The notes below the pieces were generated by a model that did no database searches, had not been told where the DNA came from, and saw only the letters and a program-made list of their open reading frames with translations. The position numbers and the translations under genes are program-made. DNA of 64,000 nucleotides from Streptomyces chartreusis. GTDB taxonomy: Bacteria > Actinomycetota > Actinomycetes > Streptomycetales > Streptomycetaceae. Of the stretch, positions 14,130 through 26,142 are shown piece after piece. Each line of letters begins with the position of its first letter. Within the stretch, counting starts at the first letter, position 1. The DNA lies in assembly GCF_008704715.1 (NCBI RefSeq), contig NZ_CP023689.1, forward strand, positions 1,674,001-1,738,000, given 5' to 3'.

Positions 14130-15938
14130 ATGGCCGAAGGCACACAGGACGACGGGGCATTCGGAAGGTCCGCGGATCCGGCCGAGGACGCGGCCGAGCA
14201 TCTCGCCGCGGCGATCGGGACACCGGCCTGGGCCGAGGCCCGGGAAGGGGCGCTCGGCCTCTTACCGGACGACGAGCCGCAGGTGGACGAGCGCATCGAC
14301 GCCTGGGCGGCCGTCGCGGCAGGTCACGAGGGCGAGGGGCTGACCCGCTACCTGACGGATTCGCTGCCGGAATGGCGGGAGCTGATCGCAAGGGCCGTCG
14401 CGGATGATCCCGAACGGGCCGAAGAGGCCCGCCGGTTCGCGGACTCCGTTCAGTCGCTCCTCCCCTCGCCTGACGGCACCGCGCCCCAGATCGCGGTGGC
14501 GACGGGGCACGGCACCGTCAACGCCGTGCAGAACGGCAACATCTACTACGAGGTCGTACTCGGCCTGGCTCCACGGCCGCCCCGGAGGACGAGCCTCGGC
14601 AAGGCCGCCGTCATCACGGGCTCCGCCGCGACGGTGACGGCAGTCGGCGGTCACATGGTCGCCGACCATCTCGCCACCGAGGCCGTGAAGGCGGCCGGCA
14701 CCGGACCGGCACCCGGGGCACCGCTCGCCGACCCGGTCCAGGTGTCCACCGCGGCCGCTCAGACAGCCGGTTCCACGTCGGCCGCCGGATCCTCGACGGC
14801 CGCCGCCCAAGCCGGTACGACCGTCCTCGCCAAGGCCGCGGCCGCCGTCACCAAGGCCCTGACGTTCGCCGGCGCCGGGGCGGCCGGCGTCAGCGTGCCC
14901 GTGGTGGCGAGTGTGGTCACGGTCGTGGTGGTCGTGACCGTCACGGTGACCGTCGTCGTGCCGCGTGTCATGGGCGGGGCGTCCTGCGACAAGGCCGCCG
15001 AGGGCCGCTCGGCATCCGCGGTCCTGGCGGAGGCCGCCCGGCGCGTGGAACTGACGAGCTTCCGCTACGACGTCACACGCGGCCGGCACCATGTCGCCGG
15101 GGCGGCGGACCCGCACGCGCGCACGGCCTGGTTCCGGCAGGGCCTGACCGGCGGCCCCGTCACGAACGGCACGATCGACCGGGGCAGGGTCGTGCTGCCC
15201 ACCGGCACGACCACGCCGTCAGGCGCGGATCCGCGGTGGGTGCGGGCCGACGGCGCCTTCATGGACGCCGTCGACCCCGTGGCTCCGGCGCGGGAGCTGC
15301 GATCGGTTACCCGGGCGCGGCGCGAGGGCTGCACCTTCACGGGAACGCTGGCGCCTGCGGCCGAACCCGTCCGGCCTTCCGGAACCGCCGAAGCGGCCGT
15401 CGCAAGGCGGGAGAGCGGCTTCGTCGCACCGGCGGCGGCCACCTCCACGCCCCGGGCCGACAGCACCGCCGTCGATTTCACGGCACGCATCGACGACCTC
15501 GGCCGGCTCGTCCGCCTCACCACACGGGCGGCCGGCGACCGGCTGCCCGCCTCCGCCCGCTACTGGGACTTCGGACTGACCGTGACCCCGTCCGCGCCGC
15601 CCTCCGGCGACGGGTCGAAGCCGTCCGGGACCGCCACCCTGACGGGCGCGTGGACGGGGGACTGGTCCACGGGGTTCGGCACCGGAGGGTTCACGGCCAC
15701 CCTGTCCCAGGACGGGAACCGACTCACCGGGGACCTGAAGGTCGACGGGGTGCCGTGTTCCCTGGACGGCGCCCTGAACGGCACGCTCGACGGCGACCGC
15801 ATCACCTTCGGCAGCGTGAGCAGCGAGAAGGAGATCACGTTCACCGGAAGCGTGGACGGCGACACCATGCGCGGCACCTTCGAGACCGACTGCTACGACG
15901 CCTCCGGTCCGTGGACCGCGCGGCGCTCCGACTCCTGA
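14130..15938 (+). CDS. Membrane-anchored protein with HGTVNAVxNG module and beta-rich ectodomain (unknown function)
   Basis: 602 residues from the ATG at 14130 (GGGGGAGG upstream). I do not recognise a family. Residues 1-110 are helical and acidic. A Gly/Asn motif, GHGTVNAVQNGNIYYEV, is at 126-142. A low-complexity Ala/Thr region (about 190-245) leads into one transmembrane segment rich in Val and Thr (about 250-278). The remaining 320 residues should lie outside the cell and end in a beta-strand pattern (GAWTGDW, TLSQDGNRLTGDL, FTGSVDGDTMRGTFE) like a small beta-barrel. Codon 45 is TTA (14262-14264), so translation should need the bldA tRNA. The next gene shares the helical and HGTVNAV module and is probably co-transcribed. 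Confidence 0.75.
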   Translation: MAEGTQDDGAFGRSADPAEDAAEHLAAAIGTPAWAEAREGALGLLPDDEPQVDERIDAWAAVAAGHEGEGLTRYLTDSLPEWRELIARAVADDPERAEEARRFADSVQSLLPSPDGTAPQIAVATGHGTVNAVQNGNIYYEVVLGLAPRPPRRTSLGKAAVITGSAATVTAVGGHMVADHLATEAVKAAGTGPAPGAPLADPVQVSTAAAQTAGSTSAAGSSTAAAQAGTTVLAKAAAAVTKALTFAGAGAAGVSVPVVASVVTVVVVVTVTVTVVVPRVMGGASCDKAAEGRSASAVLAEAARRVELTSFRYDVTRGRHHVAGAADPHARTAWFRQGLTGGPVTNGTIDRGRVVLPTGTTTPSGADPRWVRADGAFMDAVDPVAPARELRSVTRARREGCTFTGTLAPAAEPVRPSGTAEAAVARRESGFVAPAAATSTPRADSTAVDFTARIDDLGRLVRLTTRAAGDRLPASARYWDFGLTVTPSAPPSGDGSKPSGTATLTGAWTGDWSTGFGTGGFTATLSQDGNRLTGDLKVDGVPCSLDGALNGTLDGDRITFGSVSSEKEITFTGSVDGDTMRGTFETDCYDASGPWTARRSDS

Positions 15939-15956
15939 CCGAGGAAAGGCACCGAC

Positions 15957-16388
15957 GTGACACCCGAATGGCTGACCACACTCGCCGCGGCCGGCTCCGC
16001 GGCCCTGGTCAACGCCGCGTCCACCGACGTCTGGCAGGCCGCTCGTGAGCGGTTCGCCCGGCTGCTGGGCCGCGGCGAACCCGACCGCACCGAGGCGGCG
16101 ACCCGGCGGCTGGACGACCTGCGTCGCGTCGTGCGGGAGCCCGGCAACGAGCGTGAACTGGCCGGGGCGCGCCGCGCCTGGCGGCTGCGCCTCCAGGACC
16201 TGCTGGAGGAGAATCCGGACGCCGCCGACGAACTCCGGTCCGCGATCGCCGAGTTGCCCCCGCCCCGGCCCGCCTCCGCCGCCGCGATCCGCCAGGACAA
16301 CCGCGCGTACGACCACGGCACCGTCAACGCCGTCGTGAACGGTGATCTGACGGTCCACCCGACGCGGCCGGTCGGGTCGGACGGCTGA
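15957..16388 (+). CDS. Small helical protein with HGTVNAVxNG motif (unknown function)
   Basis: 143 residues starting at a GTG with GAGGAAAGG upstream, 18 bases after the preceding stop. Residues 1-100 are helical, with [20 protein letters not shown] echoing WRELIARAVADDPERAEEAR of the upstream protein. At 119-134 it carries [16 protein letters not shown], almost the same motif as in its neighbour. It lacks the membrane segment and ectodomain and so looks like a soluble partner of the membrane protein. Helical plus Gly/Asn-motif proteins of this sort are common in Streptomyces without assigned functions, in my recollection often near NTPase-based conflict systems. Confidence 0.7.
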   Translation: MTPEWLTTLAAAGSAALVNAASTDVWQAARERFARLLGRGEPDRTEAATRRLDDLRRVVREPGNERELAGARRAWRLRLQDLLEENPDAADELRSAIAELPPPRPASAAAIRQDNRAYDHGTVNAVVNGDLTVHPTRPVGSDG

Positions 16389-16394
16389 GAATTC

Positions 16395-16448
16395 TTGGTA
16401 TGGACCAATCCCGTGCCAGAGCTTGACACCGGGATTGGTTCATACCAA
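16395..16448 (+). promoter_or_regulatory. Chitinase promoter with two DasR-like sites
   Basis: Two palindromes, TTGGTATGGACCAA (16395-16408) and TTGGTTCATACCAA (16435-16448), lie exactly 40 bp centre to centre and flank a TTGACA -35 box (16423-16428); CAATTT (16446-16451) is a plausible -10. Both fit the dre pattern (TGGT, four bases, ACCA) bound by DasR, the GlcNAc-responsive GntR repressor of Streptomyces chitinase genes. Confidence 0.7.
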
Positions 16449-16521
16449 TTTGGTTGGCGCACCTCTGCACATGTCTGCACCTGTGCACTCCCGAACACCC
16501 CACTTTTCCCAGGGAGATCAC

Positions 16522-18204
16522 GTGCGCAACCAACCCCTCAGACGTCTGAGACGTCGATTTCTCGCTCTGGTCGGATCCGGTGCTCTCGCGATCGCCGGAG
16601 CCGTCGCTCTTCCCGGTACGGCCCAAGCGGCCAATGTCCTGTCCAACGCCGGCTTCGAGTCGGGCGGGCTCTCCCCGTGGAGCTGCACCGGCAATCTCGG
16701 GTCGGTCGTCTCCTCGCCCGTGCACGGTGGGTCCAAGGCCCTTGCGGGGGCGGTGAGTTCGAGCGACATCGCCAAGTGCAGCCAGACCGTCGCGGTGCAG
16801 CCGAACACCACGTACAGCCTCAGCGGCTGGGTGCGCGGGTCCTACGTGTACCTCGGCGTGGACGGCGGTTCCTCCACCTGGACGTCGTCGCCGTCGGCGT
16901 ACAGCCGGCTGTCGCTGTCGTTCACGACCGGTGCCTCGCAGACCAGCGCCCAGGTGTATGTGCACGGCTGGTACGCCCAGGGCACCTACTACGCCGACGA
17001 CATCAGCCTCGACGGGCCCGGTGGCGGCTCGGACAGCCAGGCGCCGAGCGTGCCGGGAAGTCTGCGGTCCACCGGAAAGACCTCGTCCAGCGTGTCGCTG
17101 GCGTGGAACGCCTCGACGGACAACGTCGGGGTGACCGGGTACGACGTCTTCCGCGGCTCGACCCAGGTGCTCAGCGTCTCCGGTACGAGCGCCACGGTCA
17201 GCGGGCTGTCGCCCAGCACCGGCTACACGTTCACGGTGAAGGCACGGGACGCGGCCGGGAACGTGTCGGCGGCCTCCAACGCCGTCACCGTCACCACCGA
17301 CGCGGGCGGCGGTGGCGGCACCGGCTTCAAGCAGGCCGCGCCCTATCTGTACCTGGGCTGGGGCGATCCGCCGAGCGCGACCTCGGTGATGAGCTCGACC
17401 GGGATCAAGTGGTACACGATGGCGTTCATCCTCTCCTCCGGTGGCTGCAATCCCGCCTGGGACGGGTCACGGCCGCTGACCGGCGGCAACGACCAGAGCG
17501 TCATCAACTCCATCCGGTCCGCGGGCGGTGACATCGTCCCGTCGATCGGCGGCTGGAGCGGCAACAAGCTCGGGCCGAACTGCTCCAGCGCCGAGGCGCT
17601 GGCGGGGGCGTACCAGAAGGTCATCGACGCCTACGGGCTGAAGGCGATCGACGTCGACATCGAGAACACCGACGAGTTCGAGAACGCCACCGTGCAGGAC
17701 CGGATCCTGAACGCCCTGAAGATCGTCAAGGCGAACAACCCGGGCCTGCGGACCGTCCTCACCTTCGGCACCTCCACGACCGGGCCGACGTACTGGGGCA
17801 ACCGGCTCATCGAGCAGGCCAAGGCGCTCAACGCGGACATCGACGTCTTCACGATCATGCCGTTCGACTTCGGCGGCGGCGCCGACATGTACGGCAACAC
17901 CGTGAACGCCACGGAGGGGCTGAAGAACAAGCTGAAGTCCACCTTCGGGTGGGACGACGCGACGGCCTACGCCCACATCGGCATCTCCGGCATGAACGGG
18001 CTGTCCGACCAGCAGGAGCTCACCTCGACCGCGACCTGGACGCAGATCCGGGACTGGGCGAACTCCCATCACATCGCCCGTCTCGCGTTCTGGTCGGTCA
18101 ACCGTGACCGGCCGTGCCCGGGCGGCGGCGTGACGAGCAACTGCTCCGGCATCAGCCAGAGCAACTGGCAGTTCACTTCGATCACGGCCGGGTTCACCGG
18201 CTGA
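16522..18204 (+). CDS. Secreted GH18 chitinase with N-terminal CBM and FnIII domain
   Basis: 560 residues from a GTG at 16522 with AGGGAG upstream. A signal peptide (basic start, hydrophobic core, PGTAQA-A near residue 34) is followed by a carbohydrate-binding module of the CBM4/16 type (about 37-163), a fibronectin type III domain (173-261) and a GH18 catalytic barrel (268-560). The catalytic motif is Asp377-Val-Asp379-Ile-Glu381, with Glu381 the proton donor. It acts outside the cell on chitin. Its promoter carries two DasR-like operators and a strong terminator follows, so it is monocistronic. The Cys-containing C-terminus ([12 protein letters not shown]) may form a disulfide. Confidence 0.95.
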   Translation: MRNQPLRRLRRRFLALVGSGALAIAGAVALPGTAQAANVLSNAGFESGGLSPWSCTGNLGSVVSSPVHGGSKALAGAVSSSDIAKCSQTVAVQPNTTYSLSGWVRGSYVYLGVDGGSSTWTSSPSAYSRLSLSFTTGASQTSAQVYVHGWYAQGTYYADDISLDGPGGGSDSQAPSVPGSLRSTGKTSSSVSLAWNASTDNVGVTGYDVFRGSTQVLSVSGTSATVSGLSPSTGYTFTVKARDAAGNVSAASNAVTVTTDAGGGGGTGFKQAAPYLYLGWGDPPSATSVMSSTGIKWYTMAFILSSGGCNPAWDGSRPLTGGNDQSVINSIRSAGGDIVPSIGGWSGNKLGPNCSSAEALAGAYQKVIDAYGLKAIDVDIENTDEFENATVQDRILNALKIVKANNPGLRTVLTFGTSTTGPTYWGNRLIEQAKALNADIDVFTIMPFDFGGGADMYGNTVNATEGLKNKLKSTFGWDDATAYAHIGISGMNGLSDQQELTSTATWTQIRDWANSHHIARLAFWSVNRDRPCPGGGVTSNCSGISQSNWQFTSITAGFTG

Positions 18205-18205
18205 C

Positions 18206-18255
18206 GCCCTGTCACCCTCCCGGGAGAACTTTTTTCCGGGAGGGTGTATCAGGGC
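18206..18255 (+). terminator. Chitinase terminator
   Basis: An 11-bp perfect stem, CACCCTCCCGG (18213-18223) with CCGGGAGGGTG (18236-18246), is extended outward by GCCCTG/CAGGGC. It starts within 10 bases of the chitinase stop, and the loop contains a run of T. Confidence 0.85.
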
Positions 18256-18288
18256 GCCACCGGCGCGCTCATAAGAGTGAAAGGCAAC

Positions 18289-18351
18289 GGGGGAACAACG
18301 GGGGACCGAGGAAAAAACGGGGGAAGCACCACCACGGGGGAAGCACGGGGG
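18289..18351 (+). repeat. Five GGGGG tracts in 63 bases
   Basis: GGGGG occurs at 18289, 18300, 18319, 18336 and 18347, mostly within the repeated unit ACGGGGGAA. It lies between the convergent chitinase and fucosidase genes. The plus strand could form a G-quadruplex. No open frame or known element explains it. Confidence 0.7.
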
Positions 18352-18354
18352 ATT

Positions 18355-18399
18355 CGGGCCGGCCGACCGCTGCGACGGGGGCGGCGGCCGACCGGCCCG
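18355..18399 (-). terminator. Hairpin after the fucosidase gene
   Basis: Two 15-base arms (18355-18369 and 18385-18399) pair with two mismatches, the outer 8 bp being perfect (CGGGCCGG/CCGGCCCG). It lies 23 bases past the fucosidase stop and probably ends the minus-strand GH operon. Confidence 0.65.
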
Positions 18400-18421
18400 A
18401 AGTGAGCCGCGAACTGGTGCG

Positions 18422-19671
18422 TCAGAAGCGGCCCGAACCCCGGTACAGCTCCAGCTCCCCTTCCAGCTCGACCGCGAGCACCGTGGCGTGCGGGTCGAGG
18501 TCCGCCCCGGTGGGCGGTTCGATCCAGAGCACCCCGGGCGTCTCGTGCAGACCGCCGGTGATCCGATGGGCCAGTTCCCGTCCGCTGCCGAGCACCGTGA
18601 CCCGGCGTACCCCACCGAGCAGCCCGCGTACGTTGATCTCGGCGCGCGGGGCGTCGAAGAGCGTCAGGTACAGGGTCCGGCGGTCCTTGGAGAGGGTGCT
18701 CGGGCCGTAGTGATGACCGGCCGGCAGGCCCCGTTCGGTGCCGTACACCGCTTCCGCGTGCTTGGCGATCCAGTCGCCGAGTCCCTCCAGCCGCTCGGCC
18801 TGTTCGGCCGGGATCGTGCCGTCCTCGCGCGGGCCCACGCTCAGCAGCAGGTTGCCGCCTGAGCCGATGGTCTCGGCGAAGTAGCGGATCAGCTGGTCGA
18901 CCGACTTGTGGTTGTGGTCGTGGTGCTGATGGCCCCAGGAGTCGTTGATCGTCAGGCACAGCTCCCAGGGGCCGTCGGGCGGGACGACCGGGGCGCCCTG
19001 CTCGGGCGTCGCGTAGTCGCCCTCGCTGAGCATGCGGGCGTTGAACACGACGTCCGGCACCTCGGAGCGGATCAGCGCGGCCAGCTCGGGGATGCGCCAC
19101 TGCTCCTCGCTGCGGTCCCACTCGCCGTCGAACCACAGCAGGTCCGGCTTGTAGCGGGAGGTCAACTCCCGTATCTGGCCGTCCCGGTAGCCGAGGAAGC
19201 GTTCCCAGGCGGCCATGTCCTCGCCCTCGGCGGCGACCTCGGAGTACCGGTTGTCCTCCAGCTCCGGCGGGCGGCCGGGCTTGCGGGTGGAGGCGTAGTC
19301 GGGGTGGCTCCAGTCCGAGTGGGAGTAGTACAGCCCGACCTTGAGGCCCTGCTCGCGCAGGGCGTCGGCGTAACCCGCGATCAGGTCGCGGCCCACGTTC
19401 AGATCGCCGTGGGCCGTGTCCCACAGGGCCACACCGTCGTGGTGGCGGCTGGTCAGCACGGCATACCGGGCGCCGGCCCGCGCGAAGAGCTTCGCCCAGT
19501 CGCGCGGTTCGTAGCGGGCGGCGGTGAACCGGTCGAACTGGGACATGTACCGGTCGTACGGGACGATGTCGTCGTAGAACGACCAGGACTCCTGGACGCC
19601 GTCGACGGCGTAGATGCCCCAGTGGATGAAGATCCCCAACTTGGCGTCGGTGAACCAGGGTTGTATCGCCA

Positions 19672-19672
<1 letters not shown>
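18422..19672 (-). CDS. GH29 alpha-L-fucosidase
   Basis: 416 residues, cytoplasmic (no signal peptide). The N-terminal barrel begins WFTDAKLGIFIHWGIY, a GH29 signature; TSRHHDGVALW follows, and the nucleophile aspartate is in PDLLWFDGEWD near residue 180. The C-terminal region is a beta-sandwich. It removes terminal L-fucose from imported oligosaccharides. Its ATG overlaps the stop of the GH38 gene (TGATG), with no ribosome binding site of its own, so translation is coupled. With the mannosidase and the galactosidase nearby it points to breakdown of a fucosylated, mannose-containing glycan. Confidence 0.92.
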
Positions 19673-22719
<3,047 letters not shown>

Positions 22720-22788
22720 CAGGGTCTCCAGGGAGGGAGAGAACGGAGGGAAGGCGAGGGGCGGGCAGGGCGAGCGAAAACGCCGGGA

Positions 22789-22800
22789 GAAAGCGCTTTC
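22789..22800. promoter_or_regulatory. Palindromic operator upstream of the mannosidase gene
   Basis: GAAAGCGCTTTC is a perfect 12-bp palindrome in the 93-base gap between the GH4 and GH38 genes. It has the form of a LacI-family operator. No LacI gene lies in this locus, so the binding protein would be encoded elsewhere. Confidence 0.55.
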
Positions 22801-22812
22801 GGCGGACGAGCG

Positions 22813-24153
22813 CTACTTAAGGTACGCCAGTCCCGGGTGGACGGAGGAGTACCCCTCCACCAGCCTGCGGGCCACGTTGACCGAGTCGACCAGCGGGTGC
22901 AGCGCGAAGGCCTTCACGGCCGTCGTACGGGAGCCGGACTCGGCCGCGGCCAGCACCTCCCGCTCGACCGCCTTGACCGAGCAGACGAGCCCGGTGGCGT
23001 GGTCGGGCAGCGGGGCGACGGCGACCGGGTGGGCGCCGTTGGCGTCGACCAGGCAGGGCACCTCGATCACGGCGTCGGAGTCGAGCACCGACAGCGTGTT
23101 CTGGTTGCGGACGTTGAGGATCAGGGTGGTGCGCTCGTCACGGGCGATGGCCCGCATCAGCGCGAGCGCCACCTTCTCGTAGCCGCCGGAGAGGTCGTCG
23201 GCGTCGCGCTCGCCGGCGCCGGCCGTCTCCCGGTTCTCCGCCATGTAGGTGGCCTCGCGCTCGGCGCGGGTGCGGTCCCAGACCTCCAGGGCGGCGGCAC
23301 CGGGGTCGCGCATCTGCTCGTAGAAGCCGGCCTGCTGGTCGCGCAGGAAGGCGCCGCGGGTCTTGTCGGCCTCCTGGTAGGCGCGGACGGCCTCGCGGTT
23401 GAAGTAGTAGTAGTGCAGGTATTCGTTGGGGATGGCGCCCAGGGAGCGGAGCCAGTCGACGCCGAAGAGCTTGCCCTCCTCGAAGGAGCCGAGCAGGTCG
23501 GGGTCGGCGAGCAGGCGCGGGAGCTCGTCGCGGCCGGCGACACGCAGGCCGCGCACCCAGCCGAGGTGGTTGAGGCCGACGTAGTCGATCCACGCCTCGC
23601 CGGGGTTCTTCACGCCGAGCACCCGGGCGATACGGCGGCCGAGGCCGACCGGCGAGTCGCAGATGCCGATGACGCGGTCACCGAGGTGGCGGGACATGGC
23701 CTCGGTGACCAGGCCCGCGGGGTTGGTGAAGTTGATGACCCAGGCGTCGGGCGCGAGGCGGGCCACACGCTGCGCGATGTCGACGGCGACCGGGACGGTC
23801 CGCAGGCCGTAGGCGATGCCGCCCGCGCCGACCGTCTCCTGGCCGAGGACGCCCTCGGCCAGGGCGACCCGCTCGTCGTTCGCCCGGCCTTCGAGGCCGC
23901 CGACGCGGATCGCGGAGAAGACGAAGTCGGCGCCGCGCAGGGCCTCGTCCAGGTCGGTGGTGGCGGTGACCTCGGGTGCGTCGGGCACCCCGGCCGCCTG
24001 TTCGGCGAGCACCCGCGTCACGGCGTTCAGACGCCCGGCGTCCAGGTCGTGCAGCACGACGTGGGTGACCCTGCCCTCGGCGCGGTCCGCAAGGAGCGCC
24101 CCGTACACCAGCGGCACACGGAATCCTCCGCCGCCGAGAATCGTCAGCTTCAC
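22813..24153 (-). CDS. GH4 family glycosidase (6-phospho-beta-glucosidase-like)
   Basis: 446 residues from a GTG at 24151-24153 that overlaps the DeoR gene by GTGA; GGAAAGG is upstream. GH4 enzymes use NAD and a divalent metal to cleave glycosides by an elimination route. The NAD fold (LTILGGGGFRVPLVYGALL), the NFTNPAG loop and the metal-binding ICDSPVG and YVGLNHLGW segments are all visible. Such proteins are usually named 6-phospho-beta-glucosidases, but the importer here is an ABC system, which does not phosphorylate its sugar; the PfkB kinase across the divergent promoter could supply a phosphorylated substrate. Exact specificity is open. Confidence 0.88.
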   Translation of the reverse strand: MKLTILGGGGFRVPLVYGALLADRAEGRVTHVVLHDLDAGRLNAVTRVLAEQAAGVPDAPEVTATTDLDEALRGADFVFSAIRVGGLEGRANDERVALAEGVLGQETVGAGGIAYGLRTVPVAVDIAQRVARLAPDAWVINFTNPAGLVTEAMSRHLGDRVIGICDSPVGLGRRIARVLGVKNPGEAWIDYVGLNHLGWVRGLRVAGRDELPRLLADPDLLGSFEEGKLFGVDWLRSLGAIPNEYLHYYYFNREAVRAYQEADKTRGAFLRDQQAGFYEQMRDPGAAALEVWDRTRAEREATYMAENRETAGAGERDADDLSGGYEKVALALMRAIARDERTTLILNVRNQNTLSVLDSDAVIEVPCLVDANGAHPVAVAPLPDHATGLVCSVKAVEREVLAAAESGSRTTAVKAFALHPLVDSVNVARRLVEGYSSVHPGLAYLK

Positions 24154-24935
24154 GTCTGCACCTTTCCCGCCACGACGACCTCGACGCCCGCCTCCTGCAA
24201 GGAGGCCCTCGTCACCGGGTCGACCGGCTCGTTCGTCACCACCACGTCCAGGTCCTCGGGACCGCACACCTTCGCCATGCCGTGCCCGGGGAACTTCGCC
24301 GCGTCGGCGAGCAGGACCACCTTTTCGCCGGCCTTGATCATGGCCCGCTTCACCGGCACCTCGACGACCGTCGTGTCCATCACCTGCCCGCCCGGCCGCA
24401 CTCCACTGGTGCCCAGGAACAGCCAGTCGGCATGCAGCTGCCGCAGATTGTCCTCGGTGAGGAAGCCGACCAGGGAGCGGTACTCGCGGCGGAGCATGCC
24501 GCCGAGCAGCACCAGCTCGATGCCCTCGTCGTCGGCGAGCTCCTCGTAGACCACCAGGTTGCTGGTGATCACGGTGAGGCGGCGGCCGTGCAGCTGGCGG
24601 GCCAGCCGGAACGCGGTGGTGCCGATGTCGAGCAGCACGGACTGGCCGTCCTCGACCATGGCGGCCGCGTGCGCGGCTATGGCGTCCTTCTCGGCCACGC
24701 GCACCTCGGCGACCTCGGCGAAGGGCTGGTCGCCCTCCTCCACGACCGCGCCGCCGTGCACACGTGTCAGCAGGCCGTCCTCCTCGAGTTTGAGCAGGTC
24801 ACGTCTGATCGTGGCGGGGCTCACACCCAGCTGATCGGAGAGATCGGTCACGGCCGCGGGGCCGCCTGAGCGCAGGGCCCGCAGGATGAGTTGGTGTCGT
24901 CGTTCTGCCAGCACGGCGTGAACACTACTCGTCAT
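24150..24935 (-). CDS. DeoR-family transcriptional regulator
   Basis: 261 residues from the ATG at 24933-24935; two other starts (24941, 24926) are close and the choice is uncertain. The N-terminal winged helix reads RRHQLILRALRS, then QLGVSPATIRRDLLKLEEDGLL, followed by the DeoR C-terminal sugar-phosphate sensor (LLDIGTTAFRLARQL and the lysine near VLLADAAKF). DeoR regulators usually respond to phosphorylated sugars, which fits the PfkB kinase divergently encoded beside it. It probably controls both arms of the glycan locus from the shared promoter region. Confidence 0.93.
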   Translation of the reverse strand: MTSSVHAVLAERRHQLILRALRSGGPAAVTDLSDQLGVSPATIRRDLLKLEEDGLLTRVHGGAVVEEGDQPFAEVAEVRVAEKDAIAAHAAAMVEDGQSVLLDIGTTAFRLARQLHGRRLTVITSNLVVYEELADDEGIELVLLGGMLRREYRSLVGFLTEDNLRQLHADWLFLGTSGVRPGGQVMDTTVVEVPVKRAMIKAGEKVVLLADAAKFPGHGMAKVCGPEDLDVVVTNEPVDPVTRASLQEAGVEVVVAGKVQT

Positions 24936-24953
24936 CTTCAATCATCGCCATGC

Positions 24954-25016
24954 TCATTTCTGCTCGGGTATTGACCAATCCCCCGGAGCGGCGCACGATT
25001 CCGGTCACCGAAATGA
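24954..25016 (+). promoter_or_regulatory. Divergent promoter of the glycan locus
   Basis: On the plus strand TTGACC (24971-24976) and CACGAT (24994-24999) are 17 bases apart. Inverted heptamers TCATTTC (24954-24960) and GAAATGA (25010-25016) bracket this promoter and are candidate DeoR sites. Confidence 0.5.
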
Positions 25017-25065
25017 AGAGTTTTGACGAGCTCTCCGAGCGGGTCCCGAACGAGAGGACGTTTCC

Positions 25066-26085
25066 GTGGACGACGACCGGCCCGATGTGGTGCTGACCGG
25101 GCTGCTCTTCTACGACCTCGTTCTCACGGGGCTCGGGAAGCCGCCGACACCGGGCGAGGAGATCTGGACCGGCGGCATGGGCTGCGGCCCGGGCGGCATC
25201 GCCAACCTGGCGGTGGCCGCCGCCCGCTTCGGTCTGCGCACCTCGCTTGCCACGGTGTTCGGCGACGACCTGTACGGCGAGTACTGCCGGGACGTCCTGC
25301 GCGACCAGGAGGGCATCGACCTCTCGCTCTCGCGCACCGCGGACGGCTGGCCCACCCCCGTCACCGTCTCCCTCGCCCACGACGGCGACCGCGCGCTCGT
25401 CACCCACGGCCAGGAGCCCCCGTACTCGCAGGACGCGCTGATGGGCGACCCGCCCGAGGCGCGCACGGCCCTCGTGCACATCGAGGCCGAGCCCCGCGAG
25501 TGGCTCGCCAAGGCCGCCGCGAACGGCACCCGCATCTACGCCGACGTCGGCTGGGACCCCACCCAGCAGTGGTCGGCCGACCTGCTCGACCAGCTCTCCC
25601 TGTGCCATGCCTTCCTCCCCAACGAGACCGAGGCCATGGCGTACACCCGCACCGACAGCGCGGTCGCGGCGCTCGGCACGCTCAGCGAGCTGGTGCCGGT
25701 GGCCGTGGTGACGCGCGGCGGTGACGGCGCTGTCGCCGTAGACCAGACGACCGGCGAGTACGCGGAAGTGCCCGCTCTGGACATCGATGTCCTGGACGCC
25801 ACCGGCGCCGGGGACGTGTTCGGGGCGAGCTTCGTCGCGGCCTCGCTGGGCGGCTGGCCGCTGGAGGAACGGCTGCGCTTCGCCGTCCTCGCCGCCGGCC
25901 TGTCGGTCGGCCGGCACAGCGGTGCCCTGGCAGCCCCCGGCTGGTACGGCGTCGACCGCTGGTGGCGCTCCCTGACCGATCCCGGGCTGAAGCGGACGTA
26001 CGGCTTCCTGGCGGACCGGCTCCCGGACGATCCGGGGCCGCCCGTCACGTACGCCCCCGTCACCCCGCCCGCACGGCAGCACTGA
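25066..26085 (+). CDS. PfkB-family carbohydrate kinase
   Basis: 339 residues starting at a GTG with GAGAGGA upstream. The ribokinase-type fold has the N-terminal GGIANLAVAAARFG and the C-terminal ATP/anion-hole motif DATGAGDVFGASF, with the catalytic aspartate in GAGD. It phosphorylates a monosaccharide or nucleoside. It is the first gene of the plus-strand operon, before the binding protein, permeases and beta-galactosidase, so it probably phosphorylates a sugar released from the imported glycan; its product could be the DeoR ligand. Confidence 0.9.
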   Translation: MDDDRPDVVLTGLLFYDLVLTGLGKPPTPGEEIWTGGMGCGPGGIANLAVAAARFGLRTSLATVFGDDLYGEYCRDVLRDQEGIDLSLSRTADGWPTPVTVSLAHDGDRALVTHGQEPPYSQDALMGDPPEARTALVHIEAEPREWLAKAAANGTRIYADVGWDPTQQWSADLLDQLSLCHAFLPNETEAMAYTRTDSAVAALGTLSELVPVAVVTRGGDGAVAVDQTTGEYAEVPALDIDVLDATGAGDVFGASFVAASLGGWPLEERLRFAVLAAGLSVGRHSGALAAPGWYGVDRWWRSLTDPGLKRTYGFLADRLPDDPGPPVTYAPVTPPARQH

Positions 26086-26142
26086 CTTCCCCCCACGCAC
26101 CTCATGCGAAGTCCCGAAAAGATCCGAAAGGCGGTGGGAGCT

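Noticed and set aside
18289..18351. G-rich repeats considered as a CRISPR array
   Set aside because: Units are about 9 bases with irregular spacing of 11 to 19 bases; no spacers and no cas genes.
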